From: Eucalyptus grandis
Taxonomy: Eukaryota > Streptophyta > Magnoliopsida > Myrtales > Myrtaceae
Length of the DNA: 64,000 nucleotides
NCBI RefSeq assembly: GCF_016545825.1
Contig: NC_052613.1
Location: 36,344,844 to 36,408,843 of the forward strand
Direction: 5' to 3'
Part shown: positions 11,866-25,274 of the stretch, piece after piece
How positions within the stretch are numbered: position 1 is the first letter of the stretch
Layout: each line of letters begins with the position of its first letter
Notes under the pieces: generated by a model
The model's database searches: none
The model's input: only the letters and a program-made list of their open reading frames with translations
What the model was told of the DNA's origin: nothing
Made by a program: the position numbers and the translations under genes

Positions 11866-14800
11866 GTGAGTGACTTCTGGTGAGGCGAATGTTATTTACG
11901 TTCTGGCTTTGTCTTTGATATTTACACACGACATGTCCAAAACTTTTAGCCGCTCCATTTCAGCTATGTGAAGGATGGATTTGTTTTAGGGCAGCTCTTG
12001 GAAAATTGATTTACGGTCGCACTATGTTAGGAGACCCAACAAGAAGCGCCAGTAGCTACTTCAATAGAACGAAGACCCCACCAACCAAAAATACAAGTTT
12101 ATCATCCAAATGAGATAATGAAACACAGAAAAAAAATCATTGGCTTATCAAATTATCTATTGAGCCATGAAAAAGACTCAACAAAAAACACAAAATCCTC
12201 ATTCACTGCACAAATACATACGGACAACAAGCTCCTAGGACATCTAAAGCCCACTTTGAGCATAAGAATGTGATAATTCAACATGAAATCAATATGAATC
12301 CAAAGCGTCACTTTCTTCCATGGATATACATTCTGCAGAGGTCCAAGTAACAATTAGTAATACCAAACAGCTACTGATTTTATTTGACTCAAATCATCCT
12401 ATCAAATAATTTTGTTTCAAGGCTTGAGACGACCCAATTTGATGGAAAGGGATTGCAACATCAATGCAGCATCTCTCTATATGTTCACGTGACTAAAACA
12501 CTTTCATAATGATATCAAAATCCTCACATTTTACAAATGAACAAAAGAAACAAGCAAGCACCATTGTTATGTTTAAGGCTTGAAACAATGACATCTTGAT
12601 TAAATATCAATATCCACAGAGCATTATACATGTCCATCTAACTATACATGTTTGTGGGCACCTCAAGGACTATGTATAAAACATCATATTTATACCATCC
12701 GAACCAGAACTTCTCATGTCAAGCAGCTTAGACGAGTTATGCCATGTAAATTTTCCAAAGCGAGCTCAACATCAGTTGATGCAGCAAACGCACACCACAA
12801 GAGCGAACAAATGGACATGACGAGCATTTGACATATTCAAGCACACATAAGCAGCGAGCAACAGAGTATACCTATAGGTGCAAATTTCTTCGCATTTCAA
12901 TCAACTATATACGGGAAACCACAGTAAGACACAACCAACCCAACTTCAATTTGGACATCAAAACGTTTGTAAACAGAACGAAACAGGAACCATCTACGAT
13001 TGACTCGAGCATTCTGTCGAACAGGTTGTGAGCAAGCGGTATGAAACACAAGACAAACAGAAAAGCTACGTAGGAATAGACAATAGTAGAATGAAAACCT
13101 GAGTTCTAAGAACAGACAACAATCGAAAGAACAATTTGAAGCTCTTGGCAAAAGGCGATGCAGAACAACCACATGATTGAGTCTCAGTGAATCGACCGTA
13201 CCCTACGTTACGAAGATATATCCTCGAGTCATTGAAACAGAGGTTAATATCCGCTACGGCTGCAAAACATCACCATCGGGACACATATCAGAACTACGAG
13301 ATGGGCATCGAAAGGTGTCGATAAATATATTTATTAAAACCAAAATCTTGGGTAATGTTCGATTAATATGCTTGGAAGAGGCTTGATTTGAGGCCAGCAC
13401 TTCTTTTTTCTTTTTGCAGGAGCAGAAAGAATATCGACGTTGAAAAGAGATGGAGGGGGAGGGTAAGGAACAAACAAAAGGAATGGACAAATCAGAAACA
13501 TGAAGTGGCAGAGAATACATGGGAAGGCTGCAAAAAGTCTTTCCCCTTGAAAAATGATCGCATTAACTTTTAAAAAAGGAATGTTTCACCTCAGAGTTAT
13601 GTTTAATAAGAGTATTGTACCGAAAATATTTCTTAATTTAAAATATCTATTAAGCGCAATGGGAAATAAGCCGACTATATAGGAAAATGTAAAATCTTTC
13701 CTTAATCAATTACCGGAGCAAATGCACCCTTGAAGTTTTTGTTAAAATGCCACGACAACTTTGCATTTTCGAAAATCACTCCGGCATGCTAACCATATAG
13801 ACTGCTTTTACTCCCCAGTTAGATTAGATTTGGAAACTTGAATAATATACATTGTTCCCACTGACGTGTGGTGCCACATCGTAGGTTAGAAACGTTGCCA
13901 AGATGAAATGGAGTTGACCTCCTTTGATCTTGACCAAATCCATGACTTCCTTCGGTTTCCGCTTAAATCAGGTTGGCTTGAACTTGGGGCAGGCTTTCCT
14001 TCCTAAAATGGGGTGCGACATGTCGTTTTAGCTCTCCTAACTTGACCCGGCTCATCAATATCAGCATTTTCGGCCCCTCGAGTTGAAAAGACATAAAAGA
14101 GGCAAAGTATATTTCATGCCATTTTCTGGTTGAGCCTCTGATCGGGCGCATGCAAAGAGTCGTTTCTGTAATTTAACCAAAGCTGAAGGTGAGTATGTTT
14201 TCCACCTAAAATTAGGGAACCAAGTCATTGCTACATGGTGCAGCTCTTCAGATCTGCGGAATGATTTTATCCGGGCTAGGTGATTAATGGTTTCAGCTTT
14301 TCTCATCTCTACCAGCGCTTTGGAAGTGAGTTCTGCTCCAACTCATGATATCAGTGCAGCATGACTTCGAGGAGAGGGAAAAAACTGCTGTGAGCACGAT
14401 TCTTGATCCGAGGGAGGGGAATACCCTTTTAATGTTTCCAGTCTTTGACATTGCATAAGGTTAGAGGGCTTCCCGTTTCTTTTTCCCGTCTGAGCTCTAG
14501 TCTGGCAGCTGCTCACAAAATGGAAGGACTCGCTCTACTTGGACGCCTTCATTTTGTACAGTGACTTAGAATTTCGATTTTCATCTTTACTTGAGCCCGC
14601 ATTATTGAGCGTATAAGTCAATCGTTTGCTGTTGGAAGTTGTTTTTGGCTAATGATAGAACACTCCATGCATGTAAAGCACGGAGTCCCCGCTGTTCCCC
14701 TGGAATTTCTGAAACACATTTAGGATGCTTGTGTGATCCGGTCAGATATGAGAATGGCCCGTTTAGCTCGAATGGACCTAGGAGACCTAAAGTTATGTCG

Positions 14801-17800
14801 AAAATTAAACTCAAGATGATTGCTTGTATTTATTTTTCTGCAAGAGAAAATCGGTGATAATAGTGCACGATGTCGAGTAAATTTCTCATTATTTTTTTAT
14901 TGGATAAACCTCTCGAGTCTTCCTCACTACCACCACATATCCCATTTAAGAGCAGTTTCTGCTCATTGGGCATAACACTAACCCAGTTTATTTTGGTATG
15001 TCGGATGGAATTCTCCATAACAAGTATGACAGGAGGTTACAGGTTCAGAAAGCAAATGGATTATGGATGGTATGGTCTGGCTTTTCCTGTTATATTCTGT
15101 CCCCATCTTTCTCAAATATCTTGTTCCTTGGACATGAAAGTTCTGAGATTGTTTTCTCTCAGCAACATTGTTTTCTGCCGTTACAGGGAGATGCCTCGCA
15201 GGGTAGTTGAAGGGAAGTACTCTGTGAATTGAAACGAAGACAATAATCCATTAGAAAGAGAACTCAAATCATCATTATCATATACTTGTGTCCAATCTAG
15301 CAATGACCAATTTTGGCCAGAAATATCTAATGTGAACATCGGCCGTCCTACGTGGCACGATCACCGTGTCAGCAATTTATAGCCAAAATTAGCTAAAACT
15401 GCTATATTAGCAAATCGTCAAAAGTTTTATGATTAAATTGGTAGATTATCAAAAGAATTAGGATTGGATTGATAAAGTCGAAAAATTTATGATTGAGTTG
15501 GCCGCTGTACAATAAGTTTAAGATTTTTGAATAATTATACCGAACAAAAAAAAAATGTATATTACTCCTACATTATACAATTTTACTTAAGTAGATATTA
15601 TCTTATGTTAAGTTTCGTTGAATTTACTCATAATTCCCCATAGAGACTAAGATTTACAAAATATTTTGTCTCGGCTTTGGGTCGTGATCCTGCATTTGCC
15701 ATTTGTGAAGTGTACTATCCTATACATGTGAAGTTGTCATGTAACGAGCATTAATCTCCTAAAGCTTTTCACTTTTTTTAAGTTTAATTAAAAATTTCAT
15801 TTTCCTTTTGAAACAATGTGCATGTCATTTTACCATATCTTGTACAGATGTCACATAAACATATGGTATGAATGTTAATTTAATCATAAAACTTTTTAAT
15901 TTAATCAATTTAATTATAAACTTGTTAACGTTTTGCCAATGTTGTGCTTCAAGCCAATTTCGGTTGGAAATAGTTGACATGGACACTGGTCATCATACGT
16001 GGCACAACTAATGCGATGTGGATAATTAAAAAAAAAATGATAAAATTCCTTTTCTTTTCTTTTCTTTTTTATTGGTTGAAGGTCTCCACGCCCTCACCTG
16101 TCGTAGGAGGCTATCCAAGTGTGATTCCAGCAAATTCAACATGTGAAATCGACAAAAGCACATCAAATTCAATTTAGTTCTATACAGGAGATTCTTGACC
16201 ACATCTAGCAATACTCAAAATTGAATTTATGTCATGAGAACACTGAATGTAGATCTAGACTGAGACGGAAACAAATCAAAGTGCATAGCTCTTATGTAGA
16301 TTCTCATTGCAAGACAACATACTTAAGGAACGGCTATACAGCAAAAACGATAAACATAAACCAATATACAATGAGGAAAGCGATGCAAGCGAACTACAAA
16401 TGAGCCAATTTCATAACAGGAAGCCCTCGGTCACGAACACAATAGGCGATTTAAGCATTGTAACGCGCGCGAGTTTGTTTCCAACGTTTAGAGCGATAGA
16501 GAGGGGAGAGGGAGCGGTTCCAATGAGATGGACTAGGCTCAATATAAATCTTTTATGTGTTTCACCGAATTGGGCTTAATGGGCTTCATTAGAACTTGCC
16601 TAGGCTGCTCTATGGATCTGATGGGCTGAGACGAATTGTGCCAGGTGCTTGATGGGCTTGACTTGTGGTCTGCTGCGCTTGTGGTCGGATCGAGCTGGGC
16701 CGGAACAAGGTGATCAAACCGGGCTAGAGTGATGGGCTTTGATGGACCTGATGCTTCATTGTGTTTATTTTCTATTCTATTTTTCATCATTATGTTTCAA
16801 TTTTTTATTTATCTTTAGTTATTTTTAATTATAATATACATATATATTGTTTTTCCTTTTAATTACAAAAAATGCATGTTTAACTTGTTGAGGAACATTA
16901 AGGTTTAAATATTGTGGTGACGCAAATGGGTCTTTCCCAAAATATTACGAATAATTAAATGGTATCATGTTTATCAATCCAAAGTTGATGAGATTGATAA
17001 ACATAAAAATACTACAAACTTAGAACTGTCTTCCTGAAGTTGTAGTTATAGAAAACATATGTAGATTTAGTCTATGGGTAAGTTATAGACATAACTAATT
17101 ATGTTATAGACATAACAAATTAAAGTGTAGAAGCTATATAAAAACCTATGTTTACTAGCAAGATTTAGCGTAGGATCTACAGATTCTTGCAATGTGATTA
17201 TCTTGATCTAGTAGATTAAACTTACGCAATACTCACCTATGGAGTTGTGCCTATATATTAGGTGTGTTTTTCATGCATTTGTATTGCTTGAACACTTGTG
17301 GTCTTGGGTCAAATAGGATGTTGAACACCAAGTTCCGCATGTACGGTTATTGTCGTCTGTCATCATTATTCTTTCTGCATTTTGCTAGGCAAGTATTGAG
17401 GGAAGCAGCTACAATCAAAACTTTAAAGATCTCTTGGATCATGATACATATGGTCACCTCAAGATCAAGCCTTTCTTTTCTTCTTTCCATAATAGAAATT
17501 AAATAGTTTTAACTCAAGCCCTTGCAGCTCTGACAAATAAGATTGCTTGAATCAGCTCCCAGTCAGATGGTAAGCTAAGTCATGCCACAAACATGAGCAA
17601 TAAATGTGTTGTGGCCCAATGAATCTTGGCAAAATTCTTTTCGATAGATGTGTGATTTGGGGATAGAATGAATGGCCTTTAGCCTATCCAATGAAGCGGA
17701 GAATAAACGCCAAGACATGAAAGCTTGAAAAAGTGGGGCTTTTCGTGGAATAGAACGTGTCGTTGACAGTGATGACGATATTAGCATTATAAGCAAGAGA

Positions 17801-18148
17801 GTTAACGACACTCCAAATAACACATGAAACGGTGACGCACTTAAGATGAAAGTTGAATCCAGCTCACAAAAACCACTATTAAATACTTTTTTTGTCTGAA
17901 TCAGTGAATCCTTATATATGTTCATTCAATTTTCATAAATTCATGTATAGCTTAAGAAAGTACCTATCCTACTCTAGAGCATTAGAAAGTTAATTGCAGA
18001 CCAATCGACAAAGCATCCGATCTGAATGTGGATCGAACGAGGATACTATTTTTAAGGTAGAAGGCCCAAGCCGCAAGCCTCATGACTTGAAGTCATTAAG
18101 CTAGTCAATTAATATCCCATGCTAATGGTATGAGAAGGAGACAGTGAT
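11866..18148. other. Long gene-poor stretch (presumed intron)
   Basis: No recognisable coding sequence. It contains low-complexity AT-rich tracts. A pair of related segments near 15330-15380 and 15965-16020 share 'tacgtggcac', typical of short plant MITE-like repeats (a similar phrase recurs near 55660). A segment rich in TGATGGGCT-like phrases lies at 16560-16760. Open frames near 14870-15230 have no recognisable domain. If the exons at 11800 and 19171 belong to one gene, all of this is intron. Confidence 0.35.
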
Positions 18149-18499
18149 CCAAAAAGTCCTAAATCTATTGTACGATAGCCAATATAATTTTAAACCCTCT
18201 CAATTGTGCCAATTTAGTTCTAAATCTTTCAAGAATTTGCTAATTCAGTCCTAAACATTTCAATTGTGTCAATTTAGTTCTAAAGCTACCTATTATTTAT
18301 ATAATTGGCTGGAAGGACTACATTGGCAAATCATCAGAAAGGTTTAGGACTAAATTGATAAATTATCAAAAAGTTTATAACAAATTAGCACAATTGAAAG
18401 GTTTAGACTAAATTGACAAATTTTAAAAAAAAAGTTTATAACTAAATTGGCATAATTGAAATGTTTAGGTTGTTGTATAATATATTTAAGACTTTTTGG
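18149..18499. mobile_element. MITE-like inverted-repeat element, ~350 bp
   Basis: The left end CCAAAAAGTCCTAAAT is mirrored at the right end by ATTTAAGACTTTTTGG. Internally the left half has several '(c)aatttagt(c/t)ctaaa' phrases and the right half carries their reverse complements, so the whole unit folds back on itself. It has no coding capacity. A target-site duplication is not clear. Confidence 0.65.
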
Positions 18500-19070
18500 A
18501 CAATTTTCCCATTTGAAAAGGGAATGATAATAGCAACATGTTAATTAGAATTGCAAAGTCATTGTACCTTAAGTGAAAAACACGAGAAACGTGATACTCT
18601 TACTATGGGTTCTTATGAAGTAGGTTGCCTCATTATCTAGTTGTGAGTAGTGGATACTTCAATCAATTTGCAACAATCCTTTTCTGCTTCCAGGGAAGGT
18701 TGTTTTAGGAGTGTTTTTTTGTACAAGCTCAGTGAATACTTCGACTTCAATATGCAAGATTGTGCATAAGTTTGTGAACTATATTGGGAGAGAATTGATC
18801 ATCGTGTTCAATAGTTGTGAAATTCTTGATAAGATTTAGTGATTATTTTGCAAGGAATTGTGCATGTTGACAATTGTGAGTTATTAGGTGTGATTGGGGA
18901 ATAAGAAAAACTAAGAGTGCTTGAATGACTCGAGCACCGTTATAACCTCTACCGTATTGTTTAATTAAATATGAAATTTATGTTGCTCTCACAGTGGACA
19001 AAATTATATCAACCGAACCATGTAATATGGTGTTAGATTTTTTCATTTTTGCATATTGATTTATTATTGT

Positions 19071-19170
19071 NNNNNNNNNNNNNNNNNNNNNNNNNNNNNN
19101 NNNNNNNNNNNNNNNNNNNNNNNNNNNNNNNNNNNNNNNNNNNNNNNNNNNNNNNNNNNNNNNNNNNNNN
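19071..19170. other. Assembly gap (100 N)
   Basis: A run of exactly 100 N, probably a fixed-size scaffold gap of unknown true length. Sequence resumes inside a coding exon (CCAGGAAACTTGCAAGAAG|GTGAGA) whose left part is therefore hidden; the matching exon in copy B is at 39537-42735. Confidence 0.95.
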
Positions 19171-20841
19171 CCAGGAAACTTGCAAGAAGGTGAGACCTGC
19201 TATCGATTTGAAACAACAATATTTGCTATGTATTTATACTTCAAGACTAATTAGCTTATGAATTTTATTTCCGGAGGTAAATTTAGGCGCTGTCAGCTGA
19301 AGCGTAGTTATCTGCTTTTCTTCGTTGAGGATCTCATTGTATAGATTGCAATTGGGAGCTACTTTAACTGAAGGGCTGTTCTTGATAATTTTGTGAATTA
19401 ATTAATCCGACATCCCTCTGATCTTGGCCAAATTGCAGAGCAATCCTGTATGTTTAGACAAATGATTGGGAAACCCCTACCGGAACTATTCGATCCACTT
19501 AAATAGTAAACTGCTGAGGTGGCTTTAGTGTGCACTTTCTAACCCAAGTAGAGTTGAAATACTGATGTAGATTGATCTTCCGTTGGTTTCTTTTAGTTTC
19601 TTTTTATTTTACCTCAACAAAAAAATATGCACCTCCTCTGTAGTGTAGATTTCAACCATTCGATGTAAAGGCTTCTGACAGAAGATGTGGGGGTAACTAT
19701 TCAAAATGCAAGTGGTGTCATTACAATTTGGCCATAACTTGAGGGAAGTCGAGGTAAATGTCCTTTGATGTTGAGAATTTCATATTCCATTTCCTGGGTA
19801 GGACATCTGTTGCTTGGTTCTCAGTAAGACATAAGAAATATTTGTTGGTTTTATAACCAACATGAGGATCTATGGAGAAGAAGGAAAATGAGTTTATGAT
19901 ACTTGGCATTTAGAGAACTACTGGAGACTAGGATTTGTGAAATTTTAAGGGAGATATCCGGACAAACTAAGAAAAGATTGAAATTTCATGCACTTTCTGT
20001 TACTGAATTGTAGAGTCGGTTGCCTTTGGTCATTCTTTGATAAGTTTGTCAATAAGTCCCTAAATCTGTGGATTCCAGTGTTTATTTGCTGCCCGAGAGA
20101 CAAGATTTTAACGGCCATTGCTGTTGTGAATGAATTCGAATCTCAGTTCTATGCACAATGCTGCAGCTTTGGTTGTCATTGCTAGGTAATATTAATATAT
20201 GCACCGATATATTTTTGATCATCCCTGTGATAAGTTTTACTAGAAAGATGATCAGGGGGTTCCTCTTGCCTCTGTGACGAGACGATAACCAGTGGCCTTC
20301 AATGGGGAGAATTCAAAAAATGACGGTTGATTCAGTTGCCATAGATTGCTGCTGTTCTGTGCATGATAAATATGCTAGGGTGAGACAGAAACCAAAGATA
20401 GCTTCCTCCATTTATTGGAAAAATGGGAGTGAGTGAGAATGAAGATGTTTTCACTACTGATATGTTATTTTTAAATAGAAGTATGAGAACATCTCTCATC
20501 CGATGATCTAATTGCAGACATTTAATCCATGATCAATAAGTGAGAAAATGAGGTCGTATCACCTGTTTCCTTTTTCAGTGGTATGTAAGAAAGCACTTGT
20601 GGATTTGCCATCACAGATTGTCATGGTGCTTATGATGATGCTTTTGGGGTGTCACATTAAGCCAAATTGTTGGTCTGTCCACATGCGCTTTGTTTGTCAT
20701 GTCTATCTGTTTACTTATAGTTCAGTTTGGTGGATTTATTTAATGTCCTTGCAGTTAGATGAACTAAAGAATCCACATAACATGGCTCCCACCAAGGAAA
20801 CCAGCGATGGCGAGGGTTCAACTGATGGGCCACATGAGTAG
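19171..20841 (+). CDS. 3' exons of coiled-coil gene, copy A
   Basis: The end of an exon (19171-19189, ...QETCKK, donor |GTGAGA) appears just after the N gap. The last exon is 20755-20841 (acceptor CCTTGCAG|) and reads LDELKNPHNMAP ... EGSTDGPHE then TAG. Both are in phase 0. The rest between them is intron that aligns with copy B. Together with the exons at 11800 and 39537, the C-terminus would be about 88 residues: helical, charged, and ending in an acidic Ser/Gly/Asp tail. It converges with the L18a-like gene on the opposite strand. The function is unknown to me. Confidence 0.55.
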
Positions 20842-21430
20842 ACCAACTTTCATTGAGGCATCCTTCGTGGTAAAAAGACAAGCAACAGAAATGCATCACT
20901 TCATTGTCTATGTGAGCATTACAATCTCCATTGACACATTTGTCTATTTGTGAAAAGCGTGCCCTCTCTCTGAATTCTTATGTTTCACTGCTTATCTGAG
21001 TGCATTCTTCATTTCATATCTATGATACCACAATCACTCAAGCGGTCTGTTTCTGTCTATAGTTATGCTGCTTGGATAAGCTTGGCCTTCTAAGATGTCT
21101 AGACTATCTTAAGATTCTTACGTCCATCATTCGGTTGCTATTCATTGTCATTTCTGCAATAGAAAAAATTCATGGTTCGGGAGAAAAGAAGGGAGAAAGA
21201 ATGAGCTTCTCAAAAGGAATAGTGAATCCTGAATGAGAACCGAAATACATTGAGCAAATCAAGGCTTAAAACCAACCTCCATATAAACAGTTCTAGTCCA
21301 TGCATAAATATGAAAAGATTCAAAAAACATCAGGCTTTCTAATTATCATTGACTCATCGACGTCTGGACAACTTGCCAGTCGAGTCTAATGCGTGCATCC
21401 ACGCCTCTATTTCTCGGGTACTCGTCCTAA

Positions 21431-21727
21431 TCAATGTTGCTGAAAAGCGCGTGGAAAGAACACCGCGAGCAGAGAAATCAAGATAGCCACCGTCGAGATC
21501 AAAGCCTGCACGCATCCATGAAGAATCAATCGCTTTCCAAAACGTATTATGTGCTGTAGCAGCAAAACTTAAACAAGAACAAGATGCAAACTTTGGTTTG
21601 CTTCCTTACTGCAATTGCAGATGCGGCTAGTCCAGCTCTTTCCCTTGGGTCTTTAAGATGGTAATTGCCGAAGTACAGAACCGCAGCATAGTACCAGAAT
21701 GGAGGGAACACAAACGCCAGGAGGAAC
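21431..21727 (-). pseudogene. L18a-like membrane protein, truncated copy A (last two exons)
   Basis: The minus-strand exons are 21610-21727 (FLLAFVFPPFWYYAAVLYF ... DPRERAGLAASAIA) and 21431-21505 (ALISTVAILISLLAVFF ... stop). Both splice boundaries match those of the complete copy at 52892-54854 (118-bp and 75-bp exons in each). Exons 1 and 2 are missing: homology to the complete copy continues to about 21890, inside intron 2, then stops at transposon DNA and a tandem array. Reading frames in the remaining exons are intact. The 5' exons may have been lost, or displaced beyond what I can find; I see none up to 29 kb. Without them it is presumably non-functional. Confidence 0.8.
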
Positions 21728-21892
21728 CTGTAATATATTGTTCAACCATCATGGCAAATCTAGTCGTAAATCCGTGCCGAATACTCGTTCATATAATAAT
21801 TTCAGCTGAATTATTTCAATGATTTATAAAGTTGTGTTATGGTAATCTTTAATAGATATCTAAGAAGCAGAAATTAAGTAATGAAATCATAA

Positions 21893-22735
21893 ATATATTT
21901 TTTATTTTGGGAACAAATTTGGAACATAAATAAGAAACAAGAAAAACTGTTTTTTTTTTTTGGAACACTTCCAGAAACAATTTTTCTCTCTTCTATTTTT
22001 TACTTCTCTTTCTTTTCTTCTTTTTCTTTGGTCGGGCGACCTTCGGAGGATCGACCCTTGGCGAGGCCGAGCTCGCCTAGCCACCGGCAAGTCGGGCGTC
22101 AGCCAGCGGTGGCCAACGAGGCCGAGCTCGCCCGGCGAGGCCGGGCCGAGCCGTGTGCTGGGTGAGGCCGCCGGCCCTCGTCGGGTGGTTGTCGGCCATG
22201 GCCGAAAGGAAGAAAAAAGAAAAAGAAAAAGAAAAAGAAAATAAAAATATTAAAAATTAAAAAAAAAAAAATTATACAAGTTTACCAAACATGTTTTGTT
22301 CTTTTCTATTCCAAACAAGTTTACCAAACACCTTCTTCGTTAATTTTTTTTTTTTTTTTTTTTGGTAAAAGTAAGAATTTATAAAAAGCTTTAACCAATT
22401 ATACAAAGAACCGGCGCAAAACATTCACTCATAGTGACAACAAGTCAGAATGAGTGAGAGGGAGCCGATGCAAAAGGAGGACACCCGAAAAGAACGGGAA
22501 GCCAAGTAACAAACCAAGAACCAAAACAAGAGACAAGCAAAAGGCCATACGGCACTACATAGGTGGACCGAAGACGGAAGAGTCAAAACCCCAACATCGC
22601 TGGAGCTTCCTATTTCTTGAGTTATCCACCACATTTCTATTAAAAAATTGTTCCCCCTAAACAGAAATAGTTTTTCCTATTTCTGTTCCTGAACAATTTT
22701 TAAACAGAAACGTTACCAAACGCGCCCTAAGTAAT
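21893..22735. mobile_element. Composite transposon block beside the truncated gene
   Basis: The right end reads CCAAACGCGCCC followed by TAA, like the ends of the Harbinger-type elements at 48139 and 62738; the left end is not recognisable. The interior has a GC-rich 'ggcgaggccgagctcgcc' block (22030-22200), poly-A/G and poly-T runs. A nested stretch at about 22340-22640 opens with a poly-T run and looks like the 3' end of a LINE inserted on the minus strand. No protein domain is readable. Confidence 0.45.
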
Positions 22736-23666
22736 TACATCCTAACAGCTAGACTTCTCTCAAATTTCCTCCCAAATTAGGGGACATGTTTTTACTAATC
22801 ATGGCCCATGATGAATCATGCACAATCATATCCATTGATCATGACAAAACATATCTTATGCAAGAGCTAAATTTTGCACACGACTTGACCACAATTCAGA
22901 GCGTAATTTTTACTTATTATTTGGGAGTATCAAAGTTGTGACAATTTGAGACTCTACTATATTTTATGGAATACTAAAGTAGTGGTGTGGGCAAAGCACT
23001 AATTGACTTAGGAATAAGCCTCTTGATAGCTAGGCTAGTTTCAAATTTCCACCCCAAATTATGGGATAAGAATCACAACCCATGATGGATCACGCACAAT
23101 CATAACCATTGATATGGCAAAACATATCTCATGCAAGAGTTAATTTTTGCACATGGCTGCAATGCGGAGTGCAATTTTTATTTGTCATTTGGGAGTATCA
23201 AAGTTGTGACCATTTGAGACTCCATTTTATTTTGTGGAGTACTAAAGTAGTGGCATGGGCAAAGCATTGATTGACTTAGAAATAAACGTCCCACAGCTCG
23301 GCTTCTCTCAAATTTCCACCCCAAATTATGGGACATGCTTATACTAATCACGACCCATGATATAAGCATGTCCCATAATGAATACACACAATCATAGCCA
23401 TTGATATGGCAAAACATATCTCATGCAAGAGTTAATTTTTGCACATGACTTGGCTACTATTCGAAGGGTAATTTTACTTGTCATTTGGGAATATCAAAGT
23501 CATAACTATTTGAGACTCCACTTTATTTTATGAAGTACTGAAGTAGTGGTGTGGGCAAAGCATTGATTGACTTAGAAATAAACATCCTGACAGTGAAGCT
23601 TCTCTCAAATTTCGACCTCAAATTAAGGGTCATACTTATATTGATCATGGCCCACAATGAACCATA

Positions 23667-24432
23667 GGATTGATCAGTTCCCAATCTAGTTCGGTTTTGG
23701 GGTGGAACTGGGAACCAGACTGGGAGGACTGGTTCCTAGATTCTAGGACCGAGAATCAAATCGATCCGTCCTAGAATCGAGAATTGGACTGACCAGCCAG
23801 TCCAATCCAGTCCGGTGGAACCATCAATTTGTTGTTTGAAGGCAAAAATAAATTGAAAAATGTTATTGCTTTTTATTTCCTTGGATTGACCCTTGATAAT
23901 TGATTAAGTGCTTTGCTCCATATCGGAAACATCGTGAGTTGCCTAACAAAACAAACTGAATGTTGAGCGAATTCCAACATACATAGACACAACAAAAAAG
24001 CTTCTAAGGCGAACCTAATCTAAATTAAAACGAAAGATGCAATTTTTGTTAAATCTTGATAAATTAGAAACACAAGGAAAAAAGCGAATGAGCTCGATAT
24101 CTAGACAATCATCATCGGTCGATTTGACCAAAATGCAAGACATTTCTCCATATGAGCTAACGATTGGACCGAATTCTAAGTTCAGTGAAGTGATCAAAGG
24201 AGCAAAGCTGTTGTTCTTAGCTTCTTCTTCTTCTTCTTCTTCTTCTCCTTATTTTTTATATTAATTGATCCAGTTCCCACCTTAAAACTGAGAATCGGAC
24301 TGACTGGCCATCAGTTCCAAGAATGGGAATGGAGAACCGGACTACCCTCTTCGGGAATTGTCCAAAACTAGCCGATCCTATCTGGTCCATGAGGTTCCCA
24401 GTTCGGGTAGTTCCCACTACACATCCCTAATG
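23667..24432. mobile_element. Embedded non-autonomous element in array, copy 1
   Basis: It interrupts the array and is flanked by 'ggttcc.gattct.ggacc' type sequence at both ends (inverted-looking phrases of ggttcc/ccggac). The interior shares TTGACCCTTGATAATT, GTGAGTTGCCTAACAAAACA and ATGAGCTAACGATTGGACCG with the second copy. A related terminal phrase occurs at 53870-54115. No coding domain is seen. A (TTC)n tract lies at 24222-24246. Confidence 0.6.
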
Positions 24433-25274
24433 AATCACGCACAATCATAGCCTTTGATCATGGCAAAACATATCTCATGTGGGAGTTAATTTTTGCACAC
24501 GACTTAACTGCAATTTGGAGCGTAATTTTTACTTGTCATTTGAGAGAATTAAAGTTATTATCATTTGAGACTCCATTTTATTTTATGGAATACTAAAGTA
24601 GCAATGTGGGCAAAGCAGTTATTGACTTAGAAATAAATGTCCCGACAATCAGGCTTCTCTCAAATTTCCACCCCAAATTAAGGGACATGCTTATATAGAT
24701 CATAGCCCACGATGAATCACGGACAATCATAGCCATTGATCGCGGCAAAGCATATGTCATGCAAGAGTCAATTTTTGCACACGACTTGACTGTAATTTTG
24801 AGCGTAATTTTTACTTGTCATTTGGGAGTATCAAAGTTGTGACCATATGAGACTCCACTTTATTTTATGGAGTACTAAAGTAATGGTGTGGGTAAAGCAT
24901 TGATTGACTTAGAAAAAAAACGTTCCTACAGCTCGGTTGCTCTCAAATTTCCACCCCAAATTATGGGACATGCTTATACTAATCATGGCCCATGGTGAAT
25001 CACACACAATCATAGCCATTGATACGACCAAACATATCTCATGCAATAGTTAATTTTTGTAAACGACTTGGCTGCAATTCAAAGCGTAATTTTACTTGTC
25101 ATTTGCGAGTATCAAAGTCATGACTATTTGAGACTCCACTTTATTTTATGGAGTACTGAAGTAGTGGTGTGGGCAAAGCACTGATTGACTTAGAAATTAA
25201 CATCCCAATAGTCAAGCTTCTCTCAAATTTCCACCACAAATCAAGGGACATGCTTATACTAATCATGGCCCACG

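Noticed and set aside
13963..14306. Overlapping minus-strand ORFs of 62 and 81 codons
   Set aside because: No recognised motif and two frames equally open, as expected by chance.
14870..15232. 120-codon plus-strand ORF and an overlapping 70-codon frame
   Set aside because: No recognisable domain, no convincing splice or start context, AT-rich surroundings; not called as a gene.
19049..19261. ORF spanning the N gap
   Set aside because: Its middle is undetermined sequence and the ends lie in different contexts.
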